Origin: G11 sp947167445
GTDB taxonomy: Bacteria; Bacillota; Clostridia; Lachnospirales; Lachnospiraceae
DNA: 64,000 nt
Reading direction: 5' to 3'
Assembly: GCA_947167445.1 (NCBI GenBank)
Contig: CAMVID010000006.1
Span: 62,001-126,000 of the forward strand
Positions within the stretch are counted from its first letter, which is position 1. Every line of letters starts with the position of its first letter. Below the pieces are notes generated by a model, which saw only the letters and a program-made list of their open reading frames with translations, ran no database searches and was not told the DNA's origin. Positions 9,059-16,980 of the stretch are shown here, piece after piece. A program made the position numbers and the translations under genes.

Positions 9059-9703
9059 CTATCTGTCTCTGTGAATAATATACTTGCAAATGGGATTTCC
9101 AACGGATGAAAACTTCTCCTCATACTCGGTCATAACGTTTCCTTCCATCAGCAATGCGTCTGCATGTAAATCGTATGTAACTGTATCCGCCACCCAATTT
9201 GCTATGGGAAGTTGTTCGATGGCAAAATCAAACAAATCCCTGTTATCCGTCTTGAACTCTATTATTCCTTCGGGCTTTAATATGTAATCGTATCTCTTTA
9301 AGAACTCCGCAGAGGGAAGACGCCTCTTGGCGTGTCTGTCCTTGGGCCAGGGATCCGAAAAGTTTAGATAAATCCTGTCCACTTCGTGCTCTGTAAACTT
9401 CTCTGTGATATTCTCAGCATCCATCCTTATAAATCTAAGGTTAGGAAGAGGATTCTCTTCCATCTTCTGGATTGCTCTTAAAAGTACGCTTGAGTATTTC
9501 TCAATTCCCACATAGTTGATATTGGGATTCTGCAGTGCCAATGTGTGGATAAATCTGCCTTTTCCCATTCCTATCTCAATCCTTATGGGATTACTGTTTC
9601 CAAAAATCTCTCCCCATTTCCCCTTTGTTTCTACATCTTCGGTAAAAGCGTAGGGGCTCTCCGAAATAACCTCCCTGGAACCTTTAATATTTCTTAATCT
9701 CAT
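9059..9703 (-). CDS. trmB: tRNA (guanine46-N7)-methyltransferase
   Basis: 214-residue class I SAM methyltransferase that makes m7G46 in the variable loop of tRNAs. The SAM motif IEIGMGKGRFIHTLA is at about residues 41-55, YVGIEKYSSVL follows as the acidic SAM-ribose loop, and the family motif LNFSDPWPKDRHAKRRL is at about 115-131. It begins with ATG at 9703 after a GAGGAT site, divergent from the carboxypeptidase gene. Its position as leader of an ion-antiporter operon is unusual and probably a local arrangement. Confidence 0.95.
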   Translation of the reverse strand: MRLRNIKGSREVISESPYAFTEDVETKGKWGEIFGNSNPIRIEIGMGKGRFIHTLALQNPNINYVGIEKYSSVLLRAIQKMEENPLPNLRFIRMDAENITEKFTEHEVDRIYLNFSDPWPKDRHAKRRLPSAEFLKRYDYILKPEGIIEFKTDNRDLFDFAIEQLPIANWVADTVTYDLHADALLMEGNVMTEYEEKFSSVGNPICKYIIHRDR

Positions 9704-9781
9704 TAATTATCCTCATTTAATCATCTCAAAAAAATCATATGAAATATACACCTTTTTAGGGTAAATGTAAAGTTTTGGTGG

Positions 9782-9787
9782 TATAAT
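9782..9787 (+). promoter_or_regulatory. Possible -10 element of the carboxypeptidase gene
   Basis: A perfect TATAAT lies only seven bases before the first ATG of the dac gene. If used, transcription would begin at or next to 9794, giving a leaderless or nearly leaderless mRNA. No convincing -35 hexamer is present at 16-18 bp, so the element may be fortuitous. Confidence 0.35.
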
Positions 9788-9793
9788 CAGAAC

Positions 9794-11269
9794 ATGGTGC
9801 TAAAAATGAAACACGTTAAATTAACTATCCGATTACTTTCCGGTGGAATTGCTTTCCTGTTAGGAGCGTCTTCTGTTTTTACCATGACGGTAAAGGCCGC
9901 CAATGAATTTGAGGAGGCAGCAGAGCTTCGTAAGGAACTCCCCATCGATACAAACTCAATAGATAACTGGCCTAAGGGTCCTGCCATCGGCGCAGAAGCC
10001 GCAATCCTTATGGAGGCTGACAGCGGCACAATCCTCTACGCCAAGAACATACACGAGAAGCTCTACCCCGCAAGTACCACCAAGATAATGACAACACAGC
10101 TTGCCGTTGAAATGGCTAACCTTGGTGACAGCGTATCTTTCTCGAAGGAGGCTGTTTTCGGTATTCCCAGAAACAGCTCCAACATCGCAATTGATGTGGG
10201 AGAACAGATAACAGTGGATCAGTGTCTTCAGGCAATTCTTATAGCTTCGGCCAATGAAGTTGCCAACGCCCTTGCCGAGCATTGCGGCGGTTCCATCGAA
10301 GGCTTCGTGGATATGATGAACAAAAGGGCAGAGGAACTTGGCTGTAAGGACACCCACTTTGTAACTCCCAACGGCCTCCACGATGAGCAGCATTACACCA
10401 CTGCCTACGACATGGCCCTTATGGCTGTTCCCTTTTTTGCAAATGAACTGCTTTGCAAGTACTCTTCCATGTCAAAGCTTCACATTCCCGCCACATCCAC
10501 CCAGCCCGATGATATCGTGGCCTGGTCAAAGAACGATTTGTATGCGGGAAGAAAATATGCTTACGAATATCTTGTAGGAAGCAAAACCGGTTTCACCGAT
10601 GACGCCAGACAAACCCTTGTATCCTGTGCAGAGAAAGACGGTATGCGCTTAATCTGCGTAATCCTTAAGGAAGAGTCTCCCTGTCAGTTTACCGACACCG
10701 TGGATTTGTTTAACTACGGCTTCGGTAACTTCCAGAAGATTAACATTTATGAGAACGAAGAAAGATACAAAATAAGTGATGATTCTTTCTTCTTCAGCAA
10801 CAATGATATTTTCGGTTCATCCGCTGCCATGATAGGTCTTGATACGGATTCCTCAATAGTTATCCCCAAGACCGCATCCTTTAACGACGCGGTATCCACC
10901 TTATCCTACGACAACCCTGAGCCGGGAACTGTTGCAACTCTTAACTACACTTACAACGGAAATTATGTGGGTAAAGCCGGAATCCTTCTCAACGAAGAAA
11001 CCGCCGACTATAAATTCGGAGGAGAAATGAATGACCCTTCGGTTCAAACCGGCCCCGCCATAGAAGCCCCTCAGGAAGAACCGGAACAGGTAGTTTTCCT
11101 TAACGTTAAAGTTATTATTATCGTCGTAGTGGCGGTTGCGTTTTTTGCAATACTTCTTCTCTTCGTAATAGCGGTTATCAGAAGCTATAACTTCGATAAT
11201 CCAAGAAGTCCCAAGAGAAGAAGACGAAGAAGAAAACGATATGGAAAGCACAAGAACCTGCACTTTTAA
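9794..11269 (+). CDS. D-alanyl-D-alanine carboxypeptidase (DacA/PBP5 type)
   Basis: 491-residue secreted, membrane-anchored peptidase S11. It trims the terminal D-Ala from peptidoglycan stem peptides. A signal peptide ends near TVKA-AN (residue 35). All three active-site motifs are present: STTK at 94-97, SAN at 152-154 and KTG at 264-266. A PBP5-type C-terminal beta domain follows. Unlike the usual amphipathic anchor, the C-terminus has a true transmembrane helix (about residues 443-465) and then a short cytosolic tail with a run of arginines and lysines. The start could be ATG 9794 or ATG 9806; neither has a good ribosome site. It is the only plus-strand gene in the left arm. Confidence 0.92.
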   Translation: MVLKMKHVKLTIRLLSGGIAFLLGASSVFTMTVKAANEFEEAAELRKELPIDTNSIDNWPKGPAIGAEAAILMEADSGTILYAKNIHEKLYPASTTKIMTTQLAVEMANLGDSVSFSKEAVFGIPRNSSNIAIDVGEQITVDQCLQAILIASANEVANALAEHCGGSIEGFVDMMNKRAEELGCKDTHFVTPNGLHDEQHYTTAYDMALMAVPFFANELLCKYSSMSKLHIPATSTQPDDIVAWSKNDLYAGRKYAYEYLVGSKTGFTDDARQTLVSCAEKDGMRLICVILKEESPCQFTDTVDLFNYGFGNFQKINIYENEERYKISDDSFFFSNNDIFGSSAAMIGLDTDSSIVIPKTASFNDAVSTLSYDNPEPGTVATLNYTYNGNYVGKAGILLNEETADYKFGGEMNDPSVQTGPAIEAPQEEPEQVVFLNVKVIIIVVVAVAFFAILLLFVIAVIRSYNFDNPRSPKRRRRRRKRYGKHKNLHF

Positions 11270-11285
11270 GCGCAGGTTCTTTCTA
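11253..11285. terminator. Bidirectional terminator between convergent genes
   Basis: AGAACCTGC at 11253-11261 pairs with GCAGGTTCT at 11272-11280, followed by TTCT. It overlaps the dac stop codon and lies 3 nt from the end of the convergent lipoprotein gene, so it probably serves both. Confidence 0.75.
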
Positions 11286-11287
11286 TA

Positions 11288-13063
11288 TTATTCTATAAAT
11301 TTGCAATGTACGGGATCCTTACCGGAAAGCTGTCCGATAGGGAATTCAGTCTCTTCATTATTAACCTTTATCTTAAGATTCTTCACAGGAATACCCTCAG
11401 GAATAATAACCTGATATTTTATGGCTTCACCCTTTTTTAATGTGGTTTCGGATATAATCTTTCCCTCGGACTCAACCGAGATTTCAGTATCATCATAAAG
11501 GGCAACAAATACCAGATTATCCTCTGTTTCTTCATCCAGGATCTCTGAATTATACAATCCATACTTCATAAACTCCCGGGGTCTAATGAAAACAAAGCCT
11601 TTGGCATTCTTTGGAGCATCCTTAATAAATCTGGCCCAGGCCGAATATCTTTCTCCCACTGCAAAATCTGCATAATAGTACATGGACCTTGTTCCCGTGT
11701 CAGGAATCTCAAAAGTCTTCTCTTCCGTGAATTCCTCACCATCCACGAAATTGGTACATACAGCTTTAACCGCTTTATTGTTATCGGTGAACTCTAAATC
11801 ATAAATTTCACCCTCATCAAAGCGACCGATTAAATCTCCCGCATAGTTATAAACCTCATTCCAAATAGAGTAAACAGCGGTAGTTATATCTCCGTCATAA
11901 TATATAAAGTTTGCTCCGTAGCACTGAGCTTCAAATTCACATGTGTTTGTATCGAAGACATAATAAGCTGAATTGTGGGGATTAATATGTCCTTCGATGA
12001 CTATTTTTTCTCCGACTTTGGTGCAGTCAAGCAAAGCATTGGCAGGGCCCAAATCCGTAAGGTCCATATCTATCCCATTATATGAGAACATCAGGCCATC
12101 GCCTGCCGCCTCATCATTAATGGAAAACTCCACATTGCCTTCACCGAGATCGTAGGCTCCGTATATCTCCCTGTCCACCTCGGACATGGCAATAATCTTC
12201 CCGCTTTCATCCGTAAGGAAGTTATACATCATAAGGGGATGCTCCCCTGCAAATCTCTTATCTTTATAAAGAAGAGATGTATCAAGATCTTCGGACAGTT
12301 CATATGGTGAAGCCTCAAGTGTTTCCGGGCTAAAATATGCCCCGATAAATCTTCTCTCCGTAAATTCGTTATAATCCAGTCTCTGGTGAGAAATCATGGG
12401 CTGAAGCCAGATGCTGTTATCCTCGTTTCTCTTCCAGGCATAAGCGGTGAAACTTTCATTCTTTTTTGTTTCGGCTTTCACAGACTTGTCTTTTTGACGC
12501 ACAAGAACACAGCCTCTGTTGATGTTCTCATATGATGGACCCTCGTAAGGTCCATTCCTGAAAATCTCAGCCATAACAAAGGAATCGCCGTTTCCCGTTT
12601 CCTCCAGCTCAAGATAGTCCGTATCTCCTGCTGAACATATATAGAAGATTCCTCTGCTCTCGCCCGTAGCGCTTAACAGATAATAATCCGGTGCATCGTA
12701 TTCGCCTGCGTACATTTTTTCAAAGCTCAGCTTTCCTTCGCAGGTGGTCTTATCAAAATCTCTTTCAAATTTGAAGCTTCCGTCGGGGGCAAAACTGATA
12801 GAGGCGAACTCTTGGTTTTTACCGGTATCATATAATCTCCAGTCTCCACCGATAAAAGCCATTATCTCTTCTTCGGTTGACAGGGTGGTGGCAGAAAACT
12901 CTTCCTTCTCTTCCGGTTCTTCTGTAACAGGTTCCGTTGAAACCTCTGTACTTTCCGTAACTTCCGGAATTGCGGCATTCTCAGTAACAGCTTCACTGCC
13001 ACACGCAAGTAAACCTGCCGTAAACATTAAACCTGTTAAGATAAGAGCCCCTTTTCTTCTCAT
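11288..13063 (-). CDS. Secreted lipoprotein of unknown function
   Basis: 591 residues. A type II signal peptide with lipobox LLAC (cysteine 21) is followed by a linker of about 35 residues rich in T, E, V and P. The rest is a soluble extracellular region with many aromatic and acidic residues. No catalytic motif or named domain is recognised; a lipocalin-like stretch (GGDWRLYDTGKNQEFASISF, about 73-92) is only a resemblance. Its ATG overlaps the stop of the MFS transporter gene by 4 nt, so it is the last gene of a three-gene operon. It may serve the transporter, but the sequence does not show how. Confidence 0.7.
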   Translation of the reverse strand: MRRKGALILTGLMFTAGLLACGSEAVTENAAIPEVTESTEVSTEPVTEEPEEKEEFSATTLSTEEEIMAFIGGDWRLYDTGKNQEFASISFAPDGSFKFERDFDKTTCEGKLSFEKMYAGEYDAPDYYLLSATGESRGIFYICSAGDTDYLELEETGNGDSFVMAEIFRNGPYEGPSYENINRGCVLVRQKDKSVKAETKKNESFTAYAWKRNEDNSIWLQPMISHQRLDYNEFTERRFIGAYFSPETLEASPYELSEDLDTSLLYKDKRFAGEHPLMMYNFLTDESGKIIAMSEVDREIYGAYDLGEGNVEFSINDEAAGDGLMFSYNGIDMDLTDLGPANALLDCTKVGEKIVIEGHINPHNSAYYVFDTNTCEFEAQCYGANFIYYDGDITTAVYSIWNEVYNYAGDLIGRFDEGEIYDLEFTDNNKAVKAVCTNFVDGEEFTEEKTFEIPDTGTRSMYYYADFAVGERYSAWARFIKDAPKNAKGFVFIRPREFMKYGLYNSEILDEETEDNLVFVALYDDTEISVESEGKIISETTLKKGEAIKYQVIIPEGIPVKNLKIKVNNEETEFPIGQLSGKDPVHCKFIE

Positions 13064-14259
13064 GCTTCTTCTGCCTTTCCCTGAGTCTTGCCTTTTTCAG
13101 CTGAAATGCAAACAATAACCGCACCGATTATTCCTGTGATAACCGTTACTGTCAGTAACAGCGGAACGGAACCCTTATCAATCAGGAGACCTCCTACTCC
13201 GCTTCCAACCAGCATTCCGATGGTAACGGTGGCGGTCATCAGTGACTGACCTCTGACCTGTTCTTCATTCTCAATTGTATGGGCAATGTAGTAAATGCTG
13301 ATTCCTGCGTAAAGTCCATAACCCAAAGCCTGGGTAAGCATGGCAACATATATCATGCCCATGTTCATTGCCGTCATAAACAAAATGCACTTAAGCATAA
13401 TCACAACGGAGGATACTTTAAAGAGAAAGCCGGATTTGAGCTTTCTGTTAACCATCGTCAGCCCAAAAAGTATGGGCAGCTCAAGAAAGGCTCCAAGAGA
13501 TATGGCAAATCCCATATCTTTCTCAGTACCGCCGTGATAGGAAACAATCTGAAACATATAACTGTTTAAGAAATTGTATGCAATAAACACAAATATGTTT
13601 CCTATAAGAACTCCCGTGTACCTTCTATGTGAAATCAGGAATTGCCCCAGGGAAAGATTGGTTCTTTCCTTTTTGGTTTCGGTTGTCTGCTTAACCTCCT
13701 TCACGCCTTTAAAGTGGAAGGTTGCTATTGAAAGAGAAAGCAAGGTGAAGGCCACAATTCCTGCCAGAAGAATAACATCTTCATTAAACTTAACCACCAG
13801 CACTCCAAGGAGAGAAGATATGGCGGCATAGAACAAAGACCCCATTCCTCTTGCTATTCCTATATTCACTTTAAGGCCCAGGTCTATAAAGAATAATCCT
13901 AATGAGTAAGTCAGTGATGTTGCTGCCTGGAGCAGTATAATAAGCATTCCATAGAAGAATACCTTGGATAATCCTGAGTCCGGCGAAACATACAAGCCGA
14001 TATAGCAGGCAATCATTATTGCAAACATGCTGATGGTCAGCTTATGAAGTATTGGATTCTTACTTCTGTCTGCCCATGCCCCAAGGATTGGCTGGATAAT
14101 AACCGACAAGCCGGATCCTGCCGCAATAAGATAACCGATTTGTGAGCTGGTAAGCCCCTTTGCCAGGAGATAAACACTGGCATAAGCATATACAATACAA
14201 AAACATCCCCAATACAGCCCCTGAATTACGCAAAAATGAATTGTAGGCCTATATTTCAT
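13060..14259 (-). CDS. Major facilitator superfamily transporter (MFS_1-like/LacY-type)
   Basis: 399-residue, 12-helix transporter. The N-terminus FCVIQGLYWGCFCIVYAYASVYL and the loop 2-3 signature GAWADRSKN, followed later by a symmetrical second half, fit the MFS group of LacY/nucleoside-proton symporters (MFS_1_like). The substrate cannot be read from the sequence. A ribosome site (AAAGGAAAG) precedes ATG 14259. It lies 12 nt after the LUD-protein gene and overlaps the lipoprotein gene. Confidence 0.82.
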   Translation of the reverse strand: MKYRPTIHFCVIQGLYWGCFCIVYAYASVYLLAKGLTSSQIGYLIAAGSGLSVIIQPILGAWADRSKNPILHKLTISMFAIMIACYIGLYVSPDSGLSKVFFYGMLIILLQAATSLTYSLGLFFIDLGLKVNIGIARGMGSLFYAAISSLLGVLVVKFNEDVILLAGIVAFTLLSLSIATFHFKGVKEVKQTTETKKERTNLSLGQFLISHRRYTGVLIGNIFVFIAYNFLNSYMFQIVSYHGGTEKDMGFAISLGAFLELPILFGLTMVNRKLKSGFLFKVSSVVIMLKCILFMTAMNMGMIYVAMLTQALGYGLYAGISIYYIAHTIENEEQVRGQSLMTATVTIGMLVGSGVGGLLIDKGSVPLLLTVTVITGIIGAVIVCISAEKGKTQGKAEEA

Positions 14260-14271
14260 TCGTTCTTTCCT

Positions 14272-14901
14272 TTAGAATCCGAGATTATCATTCACAAGAA
14301 TGACATGTATTCTGTCTTTATGTCTGGAAAATCTTGTAATAAGTATCTGACAGCAGATGGTGTCGGGAGATTTACAGTTAAAGCATGCTCCCGTTTTGGA
14401 ACAGGGTGTATCAAGTCCGAATCTCTGGGCATTGGTGGGAGCTGCCACCTGTCTTGCTCTCTTCATGGCTGCGTCCACATCGCCACAGACCTTGTTCATT
14501 CCAACAATGAAGATAACTTTCTTGGGACCCTGAGCAATTGCTGATACTCTGTTGGAGTTTCCATCGATGTTTACAAGGACTCCGTCATCGGTCATGGCGT
14601 TGGTGCTTGCAAGATAAACGTCTGCATCATAAGCCATAAGCATTGCTTTTCTTTTGTCCTCTTCCTCATCTCTGTCGATGAAATTGTAGTTTCCCGCTTT
14701 TAATTCCTTCACAAGACCGATTTCATGTACACTCATGCCGCCGCCCATGGTGACGCTTGAGCCCTCGGGAATCAGAGAAAGTGCAATCTTAAGTGCTTCC
14801 TCCTTATCCTTAGCGTAATATCCGGTCATGTTTCTTGATTCAAGACCCTTAATAGTTTTCTGAGCCAGTAAGTCATTTCTTTTAACAACGTTCTCGTTCA
14901 T
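14272..14901 (-). CDS. LUD-domain protein (LutC/YkgG, DUF162 family)
   Basis: 209 residues. The core GSSVTMGGGMSVHEIGL and the segment MTDDGVLVNIDGNSNRVSA followed by VIFIVGMNKV are typical of the LUD (lactate utilisation) fold found in LutB/LutC and in stand-alone clostridial proteins. A cysteine-rich stretch near the end (CSKTGACFNCKSPDTICC, about 171-188) could bind a metal or cluster. I take ATG 14901, with AGGAGG just upstream, rather than the ATG five codons earlier. A TATAAT (14941-14946, minus strand) lies about 40 bp upstream. The reaction of the stand-alone family is not established. Confidence 0.85.
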   Translation of the reverse strand: MNENVVKRNDLLAQKTIKGLESRNMTGYYAKDKEEALKIALSLIPEGSSVTMGGGMSVHEIGLVKELKAGNYNFIDRDEEEDKRKAMLMAYDADVYLASTNAMTDDGVLVNIDGNSNRVSAIAQGPKKVIFIVGMNKVCGDVDAAMKRARQVAAPTNAQRFGLDTPCSKTGACFNCKSPDTICCQILITRFSRHKDRIHVILVNDNLGF

Positions 14902-14959
14902 GTTTTCCCTCCTCATAATGATTAGCAGTTGCTTGGCTTTATTATATCAGAATTCAAAT

Positions 14960-14990
14960 AAGGCAAAAGGATTATTTTCCTTTTGCCTTT
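14960..14990 (-). terminator. Terminator-like hairpin at the end of the exonuclease gene
   Basis: AAGGCAAAAGGA pairs with TCCTTTTGCCTT around an AT-rich loop. The stem is partly coding: it contains the last lysine-rich codons and the stop of the exonuclease gene. The minus-strand tail is T-rich but not a clean run, so efficiency is uncertain. Confidence 0.5.
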
Positions 14991-15928
14991 GCAATTTGTT
15001 TCTTCTTGTTATCTTTATATTTAACGTATTTCTCATGAAGAGTTCTGAAGGTTTCCTTGTCGATCTTTTTCATTGTCTTCACGCAATAAAATAAATCGTT
15101 ACAATCCTTTCGAACCCTGACTTTGGATTTCACATATCCGTGCCTGGGGCAGAAACCCACGTAGTAATAGTTCTTGTGGTTGGGAGAAAACCAGCGAATT
15201 CTCTTGAATGTGCTTCGGCCGCACTTGTAACACTTGGTGTTCATTACTCTCTTGTTATAGAGAAGCTCCTGCTTGGTTTCAAATCCCCTGGAAATGAACT
15301 TGCTGTATTTATCGAAATCAACCCAGACTTCGTGATCCTCATCCTTCGGTGCCCTGAAGGTATCATAGGATACATGAGAGTTGGCCAGCTTTTCGTCTAT
15401 TCTTGCAAATACCTTTGCTGTGTAATAAGCATCGGAAAATGCTCTGTGGAAAGGAATATCCTTTTCGATTTTAAGAAAGTCTACCGCATATTCGAGGGAC
15501 TTTCGGCTTTTACCATCCTCAAAAGCAATGGAAAACAGCTTCTGGACATCAAAAAAGGCTATCGGACCATTCGATAAGGGCTTCATATCATAGTAGCGAA
15601 GATTGTTCTGAAGCTCTGACAAATCCAAAGGACCCCAGGTTCCGAACATATAATCCTTGCCGCACCAGTTAAGGAAATCTTCAGCAACTTTGGTGAAGGG
15701 TTGACCCTTTTCAAGCTCTTCCATTCTAAGATGGATAAGCTTTCTGGTGATATGATGCATCTTACTGTACACCTGAGGCTTAACAAGACAGGAGAATTCA
15801 TCTATCATCACCCTGTCCTCATTCAGCTTTACAGCACCTACTTCCACAATTTCAAAAGTCAGATCTTTCACTGACTCTTCGGGAATTCCACTCTGATTCC
15901 ATTCCAAATCCAAAATGATGTACTTCAA
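14972..15928 (-). CDS. DEDDh-type 3'-5' exonuclease with C-terminal zinc-binding motif
   Basis: 318 residues. The exonuclease fold is marked by DLEWN (metal-binding D7 and E9) at the N-terminus, a central segment FGTWGPLDLSELQNNL (Exo II aspartate, about residue 102) and HRAFSDAYYTAKV (Exo III His and Asp, about 160-165), as in KapD/ERI-type enzymes. After residue 230 there is CYKCG, then CPRHG about 25 residues later, a probable CCCH zinc ribbon, and a very basic tail. This suggests binding of structured RNA or DNA. Single gene between terminator-like hairpins and tRNA-Arg. Substrate unknown. Confidence 0.82.
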   Translation of the reverse strand: MKYIILDLEWNQSGIPEESVKDLTFEIVEVGAVKLNEDRVMIDEFSCLVKPQVYSKMHHITRKLIHLRMEELEKGQPFTKVAEDFLNWCGKDYMFGTWGPLDLSELQNNLRYYDMKPLSNGPIAFFDVQKLFSIAFEDGKSRKSLEYAVDFLKIEKDIPFHRAFSDAYYTAKVFARIDEKLANSHVSYDTFRAPKDEDHEVWVDFDKYSKFISRGFETKQELLYNKRVMNTKCYKCGRSTFKRIRWFSPNHKNYYYVGFCPRHGYVKSKVRVRKDCNDLFYCVKTMKKIDKETFRTLHEKYVKYKDNKKKQIAKAKGK

Positions 15929-15973
15929 GCTTTACCTACCTCTCGGTATGTCGTGGTCAATAACCTGCATAAA

Positions 15974-16045
15974 TGTTCCCTGGGGGAATCGAACCCTCAA
16001 CTGCTCCTTAGGAGGGAGCTGTTATATCCATTTAACTAAGAGAAC
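15974..16045 (-). tRNA. tRNA-Arg (anticodon CCT)
   Basis: A 72-nt cloverleaf can be folded on the minus strand. The acceptor stem GTTCTCT/AGGGAAC has one T-G wobble, the D stem is GTTA/TAAC, and the anticodon stem GCTCC/GGAGC encloses the loop CTCCTAA with anticodon CCT (reads AGG). The T arm GAGGG/CCCCC has one A-C mismatch around loop TTCGATT. The discriminator is A and CCA is not encoded. Confidence 0.93.
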
Positions 16046-16055
16046 TCATTCCCGA

Positions 16056-16949
16056 TTATAATTCGGGAAAGTTTATCATTCCCTGCATCCAGACGATACC
16101 TTTAAATCTTCGTCCGACTTCAGGCTCTCCGAAGAGGTCCTTCTCATTGATACAAACATCAAAGGATACGTCATTGCAGACAACTGTCATTACGTGAAGC
16201 TTCTCACCGGTGAGCTTGTTGACCTCTGACTTGCAGGCGGTAATCTCACCCAGCACCGAATACTGATCACACTCTACTCCGTAGGGCATAAAGTACGAAT
16301 CAACCAGACTGTAGACATCTTCATTCTGAATCCTCTTGGAAATGGATGTGTAGATGTCCATATCTTCAAGAGTCAGTGTCTCCAGCGCATTCTCATCTCC
16401 CTGACGGGCCTTTGCAATTAGTGAGCTTCTGTTCTTGGATTCTTTCCGACTTTTCTTCTTTTGATTTTCATCCATAAGAATGGGCAGCATTATCTGCCCG
16501 TTAACAGAAAGTCCTGACAAGGTAAGACTGGTTCCCTTCATGGGAAGTCTTTCCTCAGCTTGTATTTTAACATAATCCATCATATTCTGCAGGTAAAAAA
16601 TCAAAGTGATTCCAAGTTTGGCATCATCACATACTCCTGCATAGGATTCCTTTGCTGCGTGTCGCTCCACAGAAATATCTTCTGTTGAACTGACTCCCAT
16701 TCCCCTTAAGTAAGGATAGTAGTATTCATATACGAAATGGGAAGAATCATCAAATTCTCCGCACACAGCTATTCCGATGTTTTCGGCGAAATCCTTGCAA
16801 AATTCACCAAGCATAACATCTTCCTTGTTGGTGGTATACATGCGAGTTGAGGGATTCATAATACAGTCTGTTATTATTTCCTTAAGCTTTTCACGACTTA
16901 TCTGATCTGAAAAACCAATGGCTCTCATATATTTATGCACGGATTTCAC
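16056..16949 (-). CDS. Uncharacterised protein, DUF3881-like
   Basis: 297 residues, soluble, no signal peptide. The N-terminus VHKYMRAIGFSD resembles the Lachnospiraceae family DUF3881. The middle carries a basic, probably disordered stretch (NQKKKSRKESKNR, about 160-175). The C-terminal part from about residue 220 looks like a small beta domain (VLGEITACKSEVNKLTGEKL, VGRRFKGIVWMQG). It lies 31 nt after serS and may be co-transcribed with it. Function unknown; the family name is from memory. Confidence 0.7.
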   Translation of the reverse strand: MKSVHKYMRAIGFSDQISREKLKEIITDCIMNPSTRMYTTNKEDVMLGEFCKDFAENIGIAVCGEFDDSSHFVYEYYYPYLRGMGVSSTEDISVERHAAKESYAGVCDDAKLGITLIFYLQNMMDYVKIQAEERLPMKGTSLTLSGLSVNGQIMLPILMDENQKKKSRKESKNRSSLIAKARQGDENALETLTLEDMDIYTSISKRIQNEDVYSLVDSYFMPYGVECDQYSVLGEITACKSEVNKLTGEKLHVMTVVCNDVSFDVCINEKDLFGEPEVGRRFKGIVWMQGMINFPEL

Positions 16950-16980
16950 CTCCTTTACGTTATTTATTGATTAATTGATT

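Noticed and set aside
9956..10393. Minus-strand open frame of 145 codons opposite the carboxypeptidase gene
   Set aside because: The plus strand codes for all three penicillin-binding motifs; the reverse frame has no ribosome site or known motif.
16049..16069. Hairpin TTCCCGA/TCGGGAA at the 3' end of the DUF3881-like gene
   Set aside because: No T-run follows on either strand, so I do not call it a terminator; it could aid processing next to the tRNA.
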